This document shows, piece after piece, positions 1 to 7,731 of a stretch of 64,000 nucleotides of DNA. The stretch is from Microbacterium thalli. Lineage in GTDB: Bacteria > Actinomycetota > Actinomycetes > Actinomycetales > Microbacteriaceae. A program made the position numbers and the translations under genes. Under the pieces are notes generated by a model. That model was given only the letters and a program-made list of their open reading frames with translations. It did not search any database and was not told the DNA's origin. Within the stretch, counting starts at the first letter, position 1. Every line of letters starts with the position of its first letter. The stretch is taken from assembly GCF_028737325.1 (NCBI RefSeq), contig NZ_JAQZCH010000002.1:186001-250000 (forward strand), written 5' to 3'.

Positions 1-225
1 ATCTGCAAGCTCGACGCCGTCTACCGACGCCACGACCGGGGCGGCCGTCTCGAGATCGTCGACTGGAAGACGGGCCGGCCGCCGCGAACGCCGGCCGAAC
101 GCGCCGAACGGATGCTGCAGCTCGAGCTGTATCGGCGGGCGTACTCCACCCGCCACGGCGTACCCGAGTCCGAGATCGACGTCGCGCTGTACTACGTCGG
201 TGACGACCTCATCCTGCGGGGGTGA
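1..225 (+). CDS. C-terminal end of an AdnB-like UvrD-family helicase-nuclease (5' truncated by window)
   Basis: Only the last 74 residues are present. They hold the core of a RecB/PD-(D/E)XK nuclease domain: D5 in KLDAVYR, D21 and K23 in IVDWKTG, and the following QLELYRRAY helix typical of this fold. The family joins an SF1 helicase to this nuclease and resects double-strand breaks. In mycobacteria adnA-adnB sit just upstream of nudC and uvrD2, and the next genes here are of those types, so this is probably the AdnB-like subunit. The family and the catalytic residues are seen; the AdnB assignment is inferred from gene order, because the helicase part lies outside the window. Confidence 0.8.
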   Translation: MCKLDAVYRRHDRGGRLEIVDWKTGRPPRTPAERAERMLQLELYRRAYSTRHGVPESEIDVALYYVGDDLILRG

Positions 226-231
226 CGCTCC

Positions 232-1500
232 TCAGTCGTTGCCGGCCCAGCGACGCAACGCGTTGCGCGCCGACTCGGCGTGCTCGGGGTCGCGGTCTTC
301 GGCCTCGTCGCTCGAGAGCGCGGGCTCGTCGGGCGCGGGCGGGTTCGCGGGGCGGTGGTCGCTCGAGCCGCCGTCGGGAGTCCAGTCGGAGAGATCGATG
401 GGGATCGTCTCGATGTCCGCCTGCTCGGCGGTCTCCTGGTCAGCGAGGTAGGCGGCGAGGAGAGCCGGATCGTAGGTATCGGTCTGCATCGAGGTGTCGC
501 GCGCTGCTGTCGCCGTGGCGGGGGTGCGCTCGAGGATCTCGAGCGCATCGTCGACCGAGCTGTGCTCGTCCTCGAGCAGGGGCTCGTCGCGCACACCCTC
601 ATCCAGAGCGGTGAGGAGGGCGACGGCGTCCTCGACCACGCGCGCTGCGCCGGTCTCGTGCCCATGCGCGAGCCAGCGGGCGAACTCGAGCTCCGCGTAG
701 AGCCGGGCGCGCGAGGCGAGGGCCGCATCAGGGGTGTGATGGGCCGCCTCGGCGTACGCCTCGAGGACGTCGTCCCGCGCATTCGGTGCCGAAGCGAGCC
801 AGCGCAGGTCCTCCGCCGGGTCGCCGACGCCGAGGCCGTTCCACGCGAGCAGACCGGTGACCGTCGGTCCCGCGGCCGTGTCGGTGAGCACGAAACGGCT
901 CGGGTCGACCCCGCCGAGCGTCACGGTCGTCTCGAACCGCCAGAGGCGGTCGGCGCCGAGCGCCGTGCTCCAGCGTCGCAGCAGGCCGAAGGGCAGCGAG
1001 CCGGTCGCCTCCGCGCGGTCGAGCAGGCGCTCGGCATCCACCCGCACGTCGGCGCTCGTGCGGATGCGCAGCCCGGCGTCGCGGGCGACGGCGTGCGGCA
1101 GCCCGTGCACACGGGCGATCGCGGCTCCGAGCGACCAGGCGACGCCGCGACCGGCGGGGATGTGAGCGGCGTCGACGCGGTAACCGGGGACGAATTCCTG
1201 CACGACGGCGGTGAACCCGTCGAGGCGTGCGGTTCCCAGCAGGGTGGGTGCCGCGAAGGGGAGGAGGCCGCGGACGCCGGGCGTCAGCGCGCGCAGCGCG
1301 CGGGTGTCGGCCACGAGCTCGCGGTCGGCGTCGGCGTCCACGGGTGCCCGTACGACGACGCGCTTGCCGTCGGCGAGCGTGACGAGCGCGCTGTCGTAGC
1401 GGCTGTCGGAGCCCTCGGTCAGTTCGGCCGCGCCGACCACGGCGGCGCCGGGCAGAGCCGAGCTGACGGACGCGGCTAGAGTGAAGGGAGAGCGAGCCAT
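232..1500 (-). CDS. Aminoglycoside-phosphotransferase-fold protein with degenerate catalytic motifs (probable pseudokinase)
   Basis: The 422-residue protein has the overall layout of the macrolide/aminoglycoside phosphotransferase family, including an N-lobe segment near LADGKRVVVRAP (residues 42-53). The catalytic loop, normally HGDxHPGN, reads LGGVDPSRF (195-203). The metal-binding IDW segment reads LLAWNGLGVGDPAEDL (217-232). The catalytic Asp and Asn and the Mg-binding Asp are therefore all replaced, which suggests no kinase activity. The ATG at 1500 was chosen because a TACCCT hexamer lies exactly 6 nt before it and the upstream extension is low-complexity and Arg-rich. It lies head-to-head with nudC and tail-to-tail with the AdnB-like gene. 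Its function is unknown; a regulatory or scaffold role in this DNA-repair locus is only an inference. Confidence 0.8.
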   Translation of the reverse strand: MARSPFTLAASVSSALPGAAVVGAAELTEGSDSRYDSALVTLADGKRVVVRAPVDADADRELVADTRALRALTPGVRGLLPFAAPTLLGTARLDGFTAVVQEFVPGYRVDAAHIPAGRGVAWSLGAAIARVHGLPHAVARDAGLRIRTSADVRVDAERLLDRAEATGSLPFGLLRRWSTALGADRLWRFETTVTLGGVDPSRFVLTDTAAGPTVTGLLAWNGLGVGDPAEDLRWLASAPNARDDVLEAYAEAAHHTPDAALASRARLYAELEFARWLAHGHETGAARVVEDAVALLTALDEGVRDEPLLEDEHSSVDDALEILERTPATATAARDTSMQTDTYDPALLAAYLADQETAEQADIETIPIDLSDWTPDGGSSDHRPANPPAPDEPALSSDEAEDRDPEHAESARNALRRWAGND

Positions 1501-1506
1501 GCCATC

Positions 1507-1512
1507 AGGGTA
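1507..1512 (-). promoter_or_regulatory. -10-like hexamer TACCCT of a probable leaderless promoter
   Basis: Read on the minus strand, TACCCT is followed by six bases and then the ATG at 1500. No Shine-Dalgarno sequence fits in between, so transcription probably starts at the start codon. I saw no convincing -35 box. Confidence 0.5.
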
Positions 1513-1565
1513 GGTCGGGCGGCGGCGCAGGCCGACGCGCCACGCCCGCGAGAGAGGTCCCCGAG

Positions 1566-2465
1566 ATGCGATTGCAGCCGCCGGCCCTAGCCCGGTCCGC
1601 GTTCGACACGTCACCCGACGAACGAGCCGAGGACGGCCTCGTCGCACGGCTTCTCGCGGACCCGACCACGCGGGTGCTGCGCGTGAACGGTGACCGGGCA
1701 CCCGCCGTCGGCACCCGTCTGCTGTGGGAGGCCCCGGACGCGGTGACGGACGCGGCGGAATGGGGATTCCTCGGGCGCGCGGGCGACGGCTCCGCGCGGC
1801 TCGTGGCGGCCGTCGAGCCGCCGAGGTCCTCCGATGGACGTGACGACGACGGTTGGGTCTCGCTGCGGATGGTCGGCGGCGACCTGAGCGACGAGGATGC
1901 GGGAGCCCTCGTCACCGCGGTCTCGCTGGCCCGGTGGTTCACCGACTTCCGCTTCTGCCCCCGGTGCGGTTCGCCCGCGCCGCTGCGCGCGGCCGGGTGG
2001 TCGCGCCTGTGCTCGGGCTGCGGCCGGCAGCAGTTCCCCCGCACCGATCCTGCTGTGATCGTCGCGGTGCGCGACGCCGCGAACGAACGACTGCTGCTCG
2101 GGCAGAACGCCGCGTGGGCGGCGCAGAACCGCTTCTCGACCTTCGCGGGGTTCGTCGAGGCGGGGGAGTCGCTCGAGACGGCCGTGCGTCGGGAGGTGGC
2201 CGAGGAGGCCGGTGTGGTGGTCGACGAGCTGTCGTACCGCGGCTCGCAGGCGTGGCCGTACCCGCGCTCGCTCATGCTCGGCTTCCACGCCGTCGCCGAG
2301 GATGCCGCCCCGGCTCGACCCGACGGTGAGGAGATCACCGAGGTGCGCTGGTTCACGCGTGCGGAGATCGCGAGCTCGCTCGCGGGTACTGGCCCCGTCG
2401 CCCTGCCCGGGTCGGCGTCGATCGCGCATCGCCTGATCACGGACTGGTGCGAGGAGGACGAGTGA
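1566..2465 (+). CDS. nudC: NAD(+) diphosphatase (Nudix hydrolase with zinc ribbon)
   Basis: This 299-residue protein hydrolyses NAD(H) to NMN(H) and AMP, and family members can also remove NAD caps from RNA. A four-Cys zinc ribbon is visible (C131, C134, C149, C152). The Nudix box runs from G195 to V217 with the core RREVAEEAG. The NADH-pyrophosphatase signature SQAWPYPRS follows at 227-235. The ATG at 1566 is preceded by a purine-rich GAGAGAGG. The stop overlaps the GTG start of the helicase gene by 3 bp (GTGA), which implies translational coupling. Mycobacteria keep the same nudC-uvrD2 order. Confidence 0.95.
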   Translation: MRLQPPALARSAFDTSPDERAEDGLVARLLADPTTRVLRVNGDRAPAVGTRLLWEAPDAVTDAAEWGFLGRAGDGSARLVAAVEPPRSSDGRDDDGWVSLRMVGGDLSDEDAGALVTAVSLARWFTDFRFCPRCGSPAPLRAAGWSRLCSGCGRQQFPRTDPAVIVAVRDAANERLLLGQNAAWAAQNRFSTFAGFVEAGESLETAVRREVAEEAGVVVDELSYRGSQAWPYPRSLMLGFHAVAEDAAPARPDGEEITEVRWFTRAEIASSLAGTGPVALPGSASIAHRLITDWCEEDE

Positions 2466-4216
2466 CCGACGCTCTCGCGGGCCTCGACGAACAGCAGCGG
2501 GAGGCCGCCTCCGCCCTGCGCGGTCCCGTCTGCGTGCTCGCGGGCGCCGGCTCGGGCAAGACCCGCGTCATCACGCACCGCATCGCCCACGGGGTCGACA
2601 CCGGCGCGTACTCCCCGGGTCGCGTGATGGCCGTGACCTTCACCGCGAAAGCGGCCGGAGAGATGCGAGGGCGGCTGCGCGCCCTCGGCGTCGGCGGCGT
2701 CGCGGCGCGGACCTTCCACGCGGCCGCACTCGCCCAGCTCAACTACTTCTGGCCCCAGCTGGCCGGCGACACCGCGCCGACGATCCTCAGCAGCAAGGTG
2801 CGCATGCTCGCGCAGGCCGCCGACGCGATCGGGGTGAACCCCGACCCGGCCGTGCTGCGCGATGTCGCGACCCGGATCGAGTGGCGCAAGATCACGATGC
2901 GTTCCGTCGAGCAGTACGCACTCGATCGGCCCGAGGGCGTGGGGTCGCTCTCCCTCGATGCGGTGGTCGCGCTGCAGCAGGCCTACGAGCGGCTCAAGGA
3001 CGAGCGCCGGCAGCTCGACTTCGAGGACGTGCTGCTCGCCTGTGCAGGCATGCTCGAGGCCGAGCCCCGCGTCGCCGCGGAGGTGCGCGAGCAGTACCGC
3101 CATTTCACGGTCGACGAGTTCCAGGACGTCTCTCCGATCCAGTATCGGCTGCTCGAGCTGTGGCTCGGCGACCGGCACGACCTGTGCGTCGTCGGCGACG
3201 CGAGCCAGACCATCTACTCGTTCGCCGGCGCCGACCCCCGCTACCTCCTCGATTTCGGCACGCGGTTCCCGGATGCCCGCGTCCTGCGGCTCGAACGCAA
3301 CTACCGTTCGGAGGCGAGCGTGGTGGCGGCGGCGAACGAGTTAATGCGCGGACGTCCGGGGGCCCTCGAGCTCGCGGCGCAGCGCGAGACGCCCGACCAT
3401 CCCCGTCCGGCCCTGAGCGAGTACGACGACGACGCGGCCGAGGCCGACGGCGTCGCCGCGACGGTCGCCGATCAGATCGCGGCCGGCGCCGATCCCCGCG
3501 AGATCGCCGTTCTCTACCGCGCCAATGCGCAGTCGGCGCCGTTGCTCGCCGCTCTCGCCCGTCGCGGCGTTCCGGCATCCGTCCTGGGCGGCCCCCGATT
3601 CTTCGACATCCCGGAAGTGCGGCAGGCGGTCATGGCGCTGCGCGGCGCCGCCGTGGCGCCCTCGTCGGGCGACCTCGTCGCCGACGTCCGGGCGGTGCTG
3701 CGCTCGCTCGGCCTGAGCGACGAGCCGCCGGCGGCGGGCGGTCCGTTGCGTGACGCCTGGGAGGCACGCGCGGCGCTCTTGCGACTCGCCGAGGAGGCGC
3801 CCGCGGGGACGACCATGCGCGGCTTCACCAATGACCTGCAGACGCGCGCGAAAGACCAGCACGAGGTCGCGACCCGCACCGTCACGCTCTCCACGCTCCA
3901 CGCTGCGAAAGGTCTGGAGTGGCCGCACGTCCACCTCGTCGGAATGGCCGAGGGCCTGCTGCCGATCGCCTACGCGACGACGTTCGAGCAGATCGACGAG
4001 GAACGGCGGCTCGCATATGTGGGCATCACGCGGGCCGCGCGTACGCTCTCGCTGTCGTGGGCCCGGGGGATCGGACGTTACGAACGGCAGGTGTCGCGCT
4101 TCGTGAAGGAGATCGGCACCAACACGCTGGATGCGGTTCGGCCTCGCGCCAGGTCGCCGCGACGCGCCCCGAATGCAGCGTCGCCGCGCGGGACCGCTCC
4201 GTCGCGGGCGCACTGA
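2462..4216 (+). CDS. uvrD2: UvrD2-like superfamily 1A DNA helicase
   Basis: A 584-residue 3'-5' DNA helicase. It has a Walker A motif AGAGSGKT at 27-34, a Walker B/motif II of the DEFQD type in FTVDEFQDVSP, the motif TLHAAKGLEW, and motif VI EERRLAYVGITRAA near the C terminus. Mycobacterial UvrD2 is about 700 residues and carries an HRDC domain and a tetracysteine tail. Both are missing here: the protein ends about 35 residues after the helicase core in an Arg/Ser/Pro-rich tail. The GTG at 2462 was chosen because it gives the GTGA overlap with nudC. The last 191 bp are also coding, on the other strand, for the next gene. Confidence 0.9.
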   Translation: MTDALAGLDEQQREAASALRGPVCVLAGAGSGKTRVITHRIAHGVDTGAYSPGRVMAVTFTAKAAGEMRGRLRALGVGGVAARTFHAAALAQLNYFWPQLAGDTAPTILSSKVRMLAQAADAIGVNPDPAVLRDVATRIEWRKITMRSVEQYALDRPEGVGSLSLDAVVALQQAYERLKDERRQLDFEDVLLACAGMLEAEPRVAAEVREQYRHFTVDEFQDVSPIQYRLLELWLGDRHDLCVVGDASQTIYSFAGADPRYLLDFGTRFPDARVLRLERNYRSEASVVAAANELMRGRPGALELAAQRETPDHPRPALSEYDDDAAEADGVAATVADQIAAGADPREIAVLYRANAQSAPLLAALARRGVPASVLGGPRFFDIPEVRQAVMALRGAAVAPSSGDLVADVRAVLRSLGLSDEPPAAGGPLRDAWEARAALLRLAEEAPAGTTMRGFTNDLQTRAKDQHEVATRTVTLSTLHAAKGLEWPHVHLVGMAEGLLPIAYATTFEQIDEERRLAYVGITRAARTLSLSWARGIGRYERQVSRFVKEIGTNTLDAVRPRARSPRRAPNAASPRGTAPSRAH

Positions 4217-4859
4217 CCATCCCGACGGCCAGAGCGCACGCGGCGCCGATGAGCGCGGCGTCGGTGGGCGGCGCGGGGCGGGCGAGCAGCTGCGCCGCCA
4301 CCAGCGGCCACTCGGGATCCGCGTCCCGACGGTGCGCATGCGCACACGCCGCGCAGGCCGTCCGCCCGGGAACCACGAGGGGACCGACTGTCACGCGATC
4401 CCCGGCCAGTTCGAGCGGGAGGTGGCGGATGTCGTCCGACAGCAGACTCGCGGTGCGCCGAGGTTCGACGAGGTAGGGCGCCACGAGCACCACGGCGACA
4501 TCGCGGTCATCCGACTCCGTGATCCGTGCCCCCGCGATGCTGAGTGCCGCGCTGATGCGCTCCCGATCGGCGAGCTCGATGCCCGGCGCGAACGAGACGC
4601 GGACGACGACCTGCGCGCGTGGCCGACGCTCGAGCACGGGGTCGAGGCGGGCCAGCAGGGCGTCCACATCAGCGGGTGACGCCCCCGCTTCCGCGGCCAA
4701 CGCGGTCATCATGCCGTCGGAGACACCGGCACGCAGGGCCTCGATCAGCCGTTCGGCCGCGGGCGAGACGTCATCGAGTCGGACCGCGCCGTCCATTCCG
4801 AGCTGCAGTCGGCTGGGGGAGCGCCAGAGGGGAACGGCGGAGGGGATCAGGCGAAGCAC
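4026..4859 (-). CDS. ThiF/TOMM-cyclodehydratase-like protein (Rv3196-type), function unknown
   Basis: A 277-residue protein with a CxxC at C169/C172 (TACAACAHAH) and a second pair C246/C248 in HPACWC. This C-x-x-C plus HPxCxC layout resembles the zinc site of E1/ThiF-like proteins that dock leader peptides in azole-forming (TOMM) clusters. No ATP-binding GxGxxG or precursor peptide is visible, so an enzymatic role cannot be claimed. The position between uvrD2 and the DUF2342 gene matches Rv3196 in Mycobacterium, so it is probably a conserved actinobacterial housekeeping protein. The start is GTG at 4859, with GAGAAT 6 nt upstream. The 3' end, including the HPACWC motif, overlaps the convergent helicase gene by 191 bp. 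Confidence 0.7.
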   Translation of the reverse strand: MLRLIPSAVPLWRSPSRLQLGMDGAVRLDDVSPAAERLIEALRAGVSDGMMTALAAEAGASPADVDALLARLDPVLERRPRAQVVVRVSFAPGIELADRERISAALSIAGARITESDDRDVAVVLVAPYLVEPRRTASLLSDDIRHLPLELAGDRVTVGPLVVPGRTACAACAHAHRRDADPEWPLVAAQLLARPAPPTDAALIGAACALAVGMVSAPATERSRAATLHSGRVAATWREAEPHPACWCRSPSRSATPAVRNVRSPGPTTARAYARPA

Positions 4860-4976
4860 GTTCCGATTCTCGGCACGCGCCCTCCCGGCCTCCGCCGCTC
4901 TCCACAGCCGCGCGTGCGGGGGACGGCAGCAATCCGACTGTGCAGACGCCGATGTGCCCCCACCGGCGACCGCCGA

Positions 4977-6443
4977 TCACACCGGACGCGGACCCGCCGG
5001 TCCCTCGTCGCGCGGATCGCCCGCGGCACCGTCACCCGCGGCACCGTCACCGGGTGCACCGTCACCAGGGGCATCGCCCGGTGCGTCGTGGTCGGACGGC
5101 GCATCGCGTTCCGAGGTCGCGTCGGCCGACGCGAGGAGGGCGTCGAGAGCGTCATCCATCTCGTCGCGCTCGGGGGCCTCGCCGCGGGCATGCGCCTCGA
5201 GCCGAGCGATGAGGCGGCTCGGGTCGTCGATGTCGGACGGCGCGGGCATGAGGTCGGGGTAGTCCCACAGGCCGTCGCGGGCCTCGCGGCCGACGGCATC
5301 CGTGATGGCACGCCACATCGCGGCGGCTTCGCGCAGACGGCGCGGGCGCAGCTCGAGGCCGACGAGCGAGGCCATCGCCTGCTCGGCCGGACCGCCCACG
5401 GCGCGGCGGCGTCGAACCGCCTCGGCGATGCGGCCGGCGCTCGGCAGTCGCGTCGTGGCGTCCGCGGCGACGACGTCGACCCAGCCCTCGATCGTCGCGA
5501 GGAGGTGCTCGAGACGGGCGAGAGCCGCGGATTGCGCTTCGGAGCGCTGCGGCAGCAGGACGCCGCTCTCGAGGGCGGTGCGCAGCTCGTCCGGCTGCGA
5601 CGGGTCGAAACGCGCGGCGAGGTCTTCGAGGGCGTCGGTGTCGACGTGGATGCCGCGGGCGAAGTCGGTCACCTGCGAGATGACGTGCAGGCGCAGCCAG
5701 CGGGCGTGGCGGAACAGCCGGGCGTGGGCGAGCTCTCGGGTGGCGAGCGCGAGGGCGAGCTGGTCGTCGTCGATCTCGAGGTCGCGACCGAAGTCGGCGA
5801 AGTTCTGGGGCAGGATCGCCGCTTCACCGTCCGGCATCACGGGGATACCGACGTCGCCGCCCGAGACCACCTCGAGCGAGAGCTTGCCGACGACAGCGCC
5901 GAGCTGCGCGGCGAAGAGCGAACCGCCGACGGTGCGCAGCAGTCGGCCCGCGCCGGCGATCATGCTCTGCATGTCTTCCGGGGCCTGGGCCTCGAGGGCC
6001 GCGGTGAGCGCGTCTGCGATCGAGGTCGCGACAGGCTCGGCGAGCTCCTGCCACACCGGCAGGGTCGCCTCGACCCATGCGCCGCGGGTGAGCGCGCGCG
6101 GGGGCACCGGCAGATCGGCGATCGTCGTCGCCTCGCTCAGCCAGAGCGTCGCGAGACCGAACGCGTCGCTGAAGTCCTGCCGGTCGCCCGAGCTGATGCC
6201 GTGGCCGTCCTTGTTGGCCAGGTGCAGCGCCTGGGTGCGGGTCGCCGACCAGTCGATGCTGCCGTCGCCCCCGCCCGCGAAAGCGCCCTGCAGCTGCCGC
6301 ATCATCTGCTGCAGCATCGCCGGGTCGATGCCCATGCCGGCGAGGCGTTCGAGTTGTTCGGGCCCGAGGGTGCCGCCTTGGCCCAGCAGGCTGCGCAGCA
6401 GCTCCTGGAACTCGTCCTCGGGGGAGCGGTCGTCGTCAGCCAT
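4977..6443 (-). CDS. DUF2342 zinc-dependent metalloprotease-family protein
   Basis: A 488-residue protein of the DUF2342 (zincin-like) family found across actinobacteria, orthologous by position to Rv3195. It opens with a Met/Gln-rich helix (LQQMMRQLQGAF, about 44-55). The place where a zincin would show HExxH reads RELAHARLFRHARWL (236-250): E237 and H240 are kept, but the first His is Arg. The C-terminal ~45 residues are a low-complexity Asp/Gly/Ala/Pro tail built on a 15-nt DNA repeat. The upstream minus-strand sequence holds TAGCGT (6482-6487) and an AAAGGCG ribosome-binding site before ATG 6443. The substrate is unknown and proteolytic activity is unproven. Confidence 0.85.
   Translation of the reverse strand: MADDDRSPEDEFQELLRSLLGQGGTLGPEQLERLAGMGIDPAMLQQMMRQLQGAFAGGGDGSIDWSATRTQALHLANKDGHGISSGDRQDFSDAFGLATLWLSEATTIADLPVPPRALTRGAWVEATLPVWQELAEPVATSIADALTAALEAQAPEDMQSMIAGAGRLLRTVGGSLFAAQLGAVVGKLSLEVVSGGDVGIPVMPDGEAAILPQNFADFGRDLEIDDDQLALALATRELAHARLFRHARWLRLHVISQVTDFARGIHVDTDALEDLAARFDPSQPDELRTALESGVLLPQRSEAQSAALARLEHLLATIEGWVDVVAADATTRLPSAGRIAEAVRRRRAVGGPAEQAMASLVGLELRPRRLREAAAMWRAITDAVGREARDGLWDYPDLMPAPSDIDDPSRLIARLEAHARGEAPERDEMDDALDALLASADATSERDAPSDHDAPGDAPGDGAPGDGAAGDGAAGDPRDEGPAGPRPV
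5023..5085. repeat. 15-bp-period tandem repeat in the 3' end of the DUF2342 gene
   Basis: The decamer gcaccgtcac recurs at 5026, 5041 and 5056, exactly 15 bp apart, with decaying copies after that. On the minus strand it encodes GDGAP/GDGAA-type pentapeptides in a disordered tail. The period is a multiple of three, so copy-number changes would keep the frame. Confidence 0.8.
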
Positions 6444-6481
6444 GTCAGGCGCCTTTCAGCAGGGCGGTCAGCTCGCGTTCT

Positions 6482-6487
6482 ACGCTA
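6482..6487 (-). promoter_or_regulatory. -10-like hexamer TAGCGT upstream of the DUF2342 gene
   Basis: On the minus strand TAGCGT lies 38 nt before ATG 6443. That leaves a leader of about 30 nt which contains an AAAGGCG ribosome-binding site. The intergenic region 6444-6568 must also hold the divergent promoter for the PDZ-Lon protease gene, which I could not locate. Confidence 0.35.
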
Positions 6488-6568
6488 GCCGCACGACCTC
6501 GTCGCACGGCGCGAACGGCCCTCGTTCGCTTTCGCCGGTCGCGAACGACTCGGGACAGAAAGCAGCAC

Positions 6569-7690
6569 GTGTCACTTTTCGACGAGAACGCCCCCGTCAT
6601 CGCGCCCCGACGTCGCTTGAGCCGCCCCGCGCTGACCGGGCTGTGGGCGGTGTCGCTCTCGCTGGTCGCACTCCTGGTGCTGACGCTGCTGCCCACCTCG
6701 TTCGTCATCCAGCGTCCCGGACCTGTGTACGACACCCTGGGCACCGTGACGACCGGCGACGGCGAGGAGCGCCCGCTCATCAGCGTCGCCGGGGCCGAGA
6801 CTTTCCCGACGTCCGGTTCGCTCGACCTGCTCACGGTCGAGGTGCTGGGCAACCGCGAACGGACGCCCTCGTGGTTCGAGCTCGCGGCGGCGTGGTTCGA
6901 TCCGGCGCGGGCGATCGTGCCGATCGACGAGATATTCCCCGAGGGCGTGACCACCGAGCAGCGCAACGACGAGAACGCCGCCCTGATGGTCGACTCGCAG
7001 AAGGAGGCCACGGCGGCAGCGTTGCGCGAACTGGATTACGACATCGAGTCACTGGTCCGCGTCTTCCAGGTCGCGGAGGACTCCCCGGCGACCGGCGTCC
7101 TCGAGCAGAACGACGTGATCCGCTCCGTCGACGATCAGCCGGTGACCACGACCACGTCCCTGCGCGACGCCATCAACGCCGGCGACGGCGCGCCGGTGGC
7201 GCTCGGGGTCGAGCGGGACGGCGAGCTCCGCACCGTCGAGGTGACGCCGACCGAGGCGACCGTCGAGGGCGAGAAGCGGTGGGTGATCGGTGTCACCATC
7301 ACCCCGGACTACGCCTTCCCGATCGAGGTCACGCTGCAGCTCGACAACGTCGGCGGGCCCAGCGCCGGCATGATGTTCGCGCTCGGCATCATCGACACTC
7401 TCACGCCCGGCGAGCTCACCGGCGGCGAGCAGTTCGCCGGCACCGGCACGATCGACGCCGAGGGTGCGGTGGGCCCCATCGGCGGCATCCGTCAGAAGCT
7501 CTTCGGCGCGAAGAGCGCCGGAGCCGAGTGGTTCCTCGCGCCCGAGCGCAACTGCGGCGAGGTCGTCGGCCACATCCCCGACGGGCTGCGCGTGTTCTCG
7601 GTCGCGGACCTCGACGACGCCCTCAGCGTCATCGAGACCGTCAGCGCGGGCGGCGACATCGACGCCCTGCCGACCTGCACGACCGGCTGA
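6569..7690 (+). CDS. Membrane-anchored PDZ / Lon-like (S16) serine protease, YlbL family
   Basis: The 373-residue protein has one N-terminal membrane segment (about 22-46, WAVSLSLVALLVLTLLPTSF), placing the rest outside the membrane. A PDZ-like domain follows (about 165-230), then a C-terminal Lon proteolytic domain. The Lon Ser-Lys dyad is present: S265 in VGGPSAGMM and K310 in GGIRQKLFGAK. No AAA+ domain is present, as is usual for YlbL/Rv3194c-type proteins. The start is a GTG. The next gene is a UPF0182 membrane protein, the same pairing as Rv3194c-Rv3193c. Role in envelope protein quality control is inferred from the family. Confidence 0.9.
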   Translation: MSLFDENAPVIAPRRRLSRPALTGLWAVSLSLVALLVLTLLPTSFVIQRPGPVYDTLGTVTTGDGEERPLISVAGAETFPTSGSLDLLTVEVLGNRERTPSWFELAAAWFDPARAIVPIDEIFPEGVTTEQRNDENAALMVDSQKEATAAALRELDYDIESLVRVFQVAEDSPATGVLEQNDVIRSVDDQPVTTTTSLRDAINAGDGAPVALGVERDGELRTVEVTPTEATVEGEKRWVIGVTITPDYAFPIEVTLQLDNVGGPSAGMMFALGIIDTLTPGELTGGEQFAGTGTIDAEGAVGPIGGIRQKLFGAKSAGAEWFLAPERNCGEVVGHIPDGLRVFSVADLDDALSVIETVSAGGDIDALPTCTTG

Positions 7691-7719
7691 CCCACGGCGT
7701 CCCCCCAGCGGGCGGCGCC

Positions 7720-7725
7720 TAGGAT
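7720..7725 (+). promoter_or_regulatory. -10-like hexamer TAGGAT of a probable leaderless promoter
   Basis: TAGGAT is followed by exactly six bases (gggagg) and then the GTG at 7732. The six bases could also serve as a weak ribosome-binding site, but the spacing from it to the start is too short for normal initiation. Confidence 0.5.
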
Positions 7726-7731
7726 GGGAGG

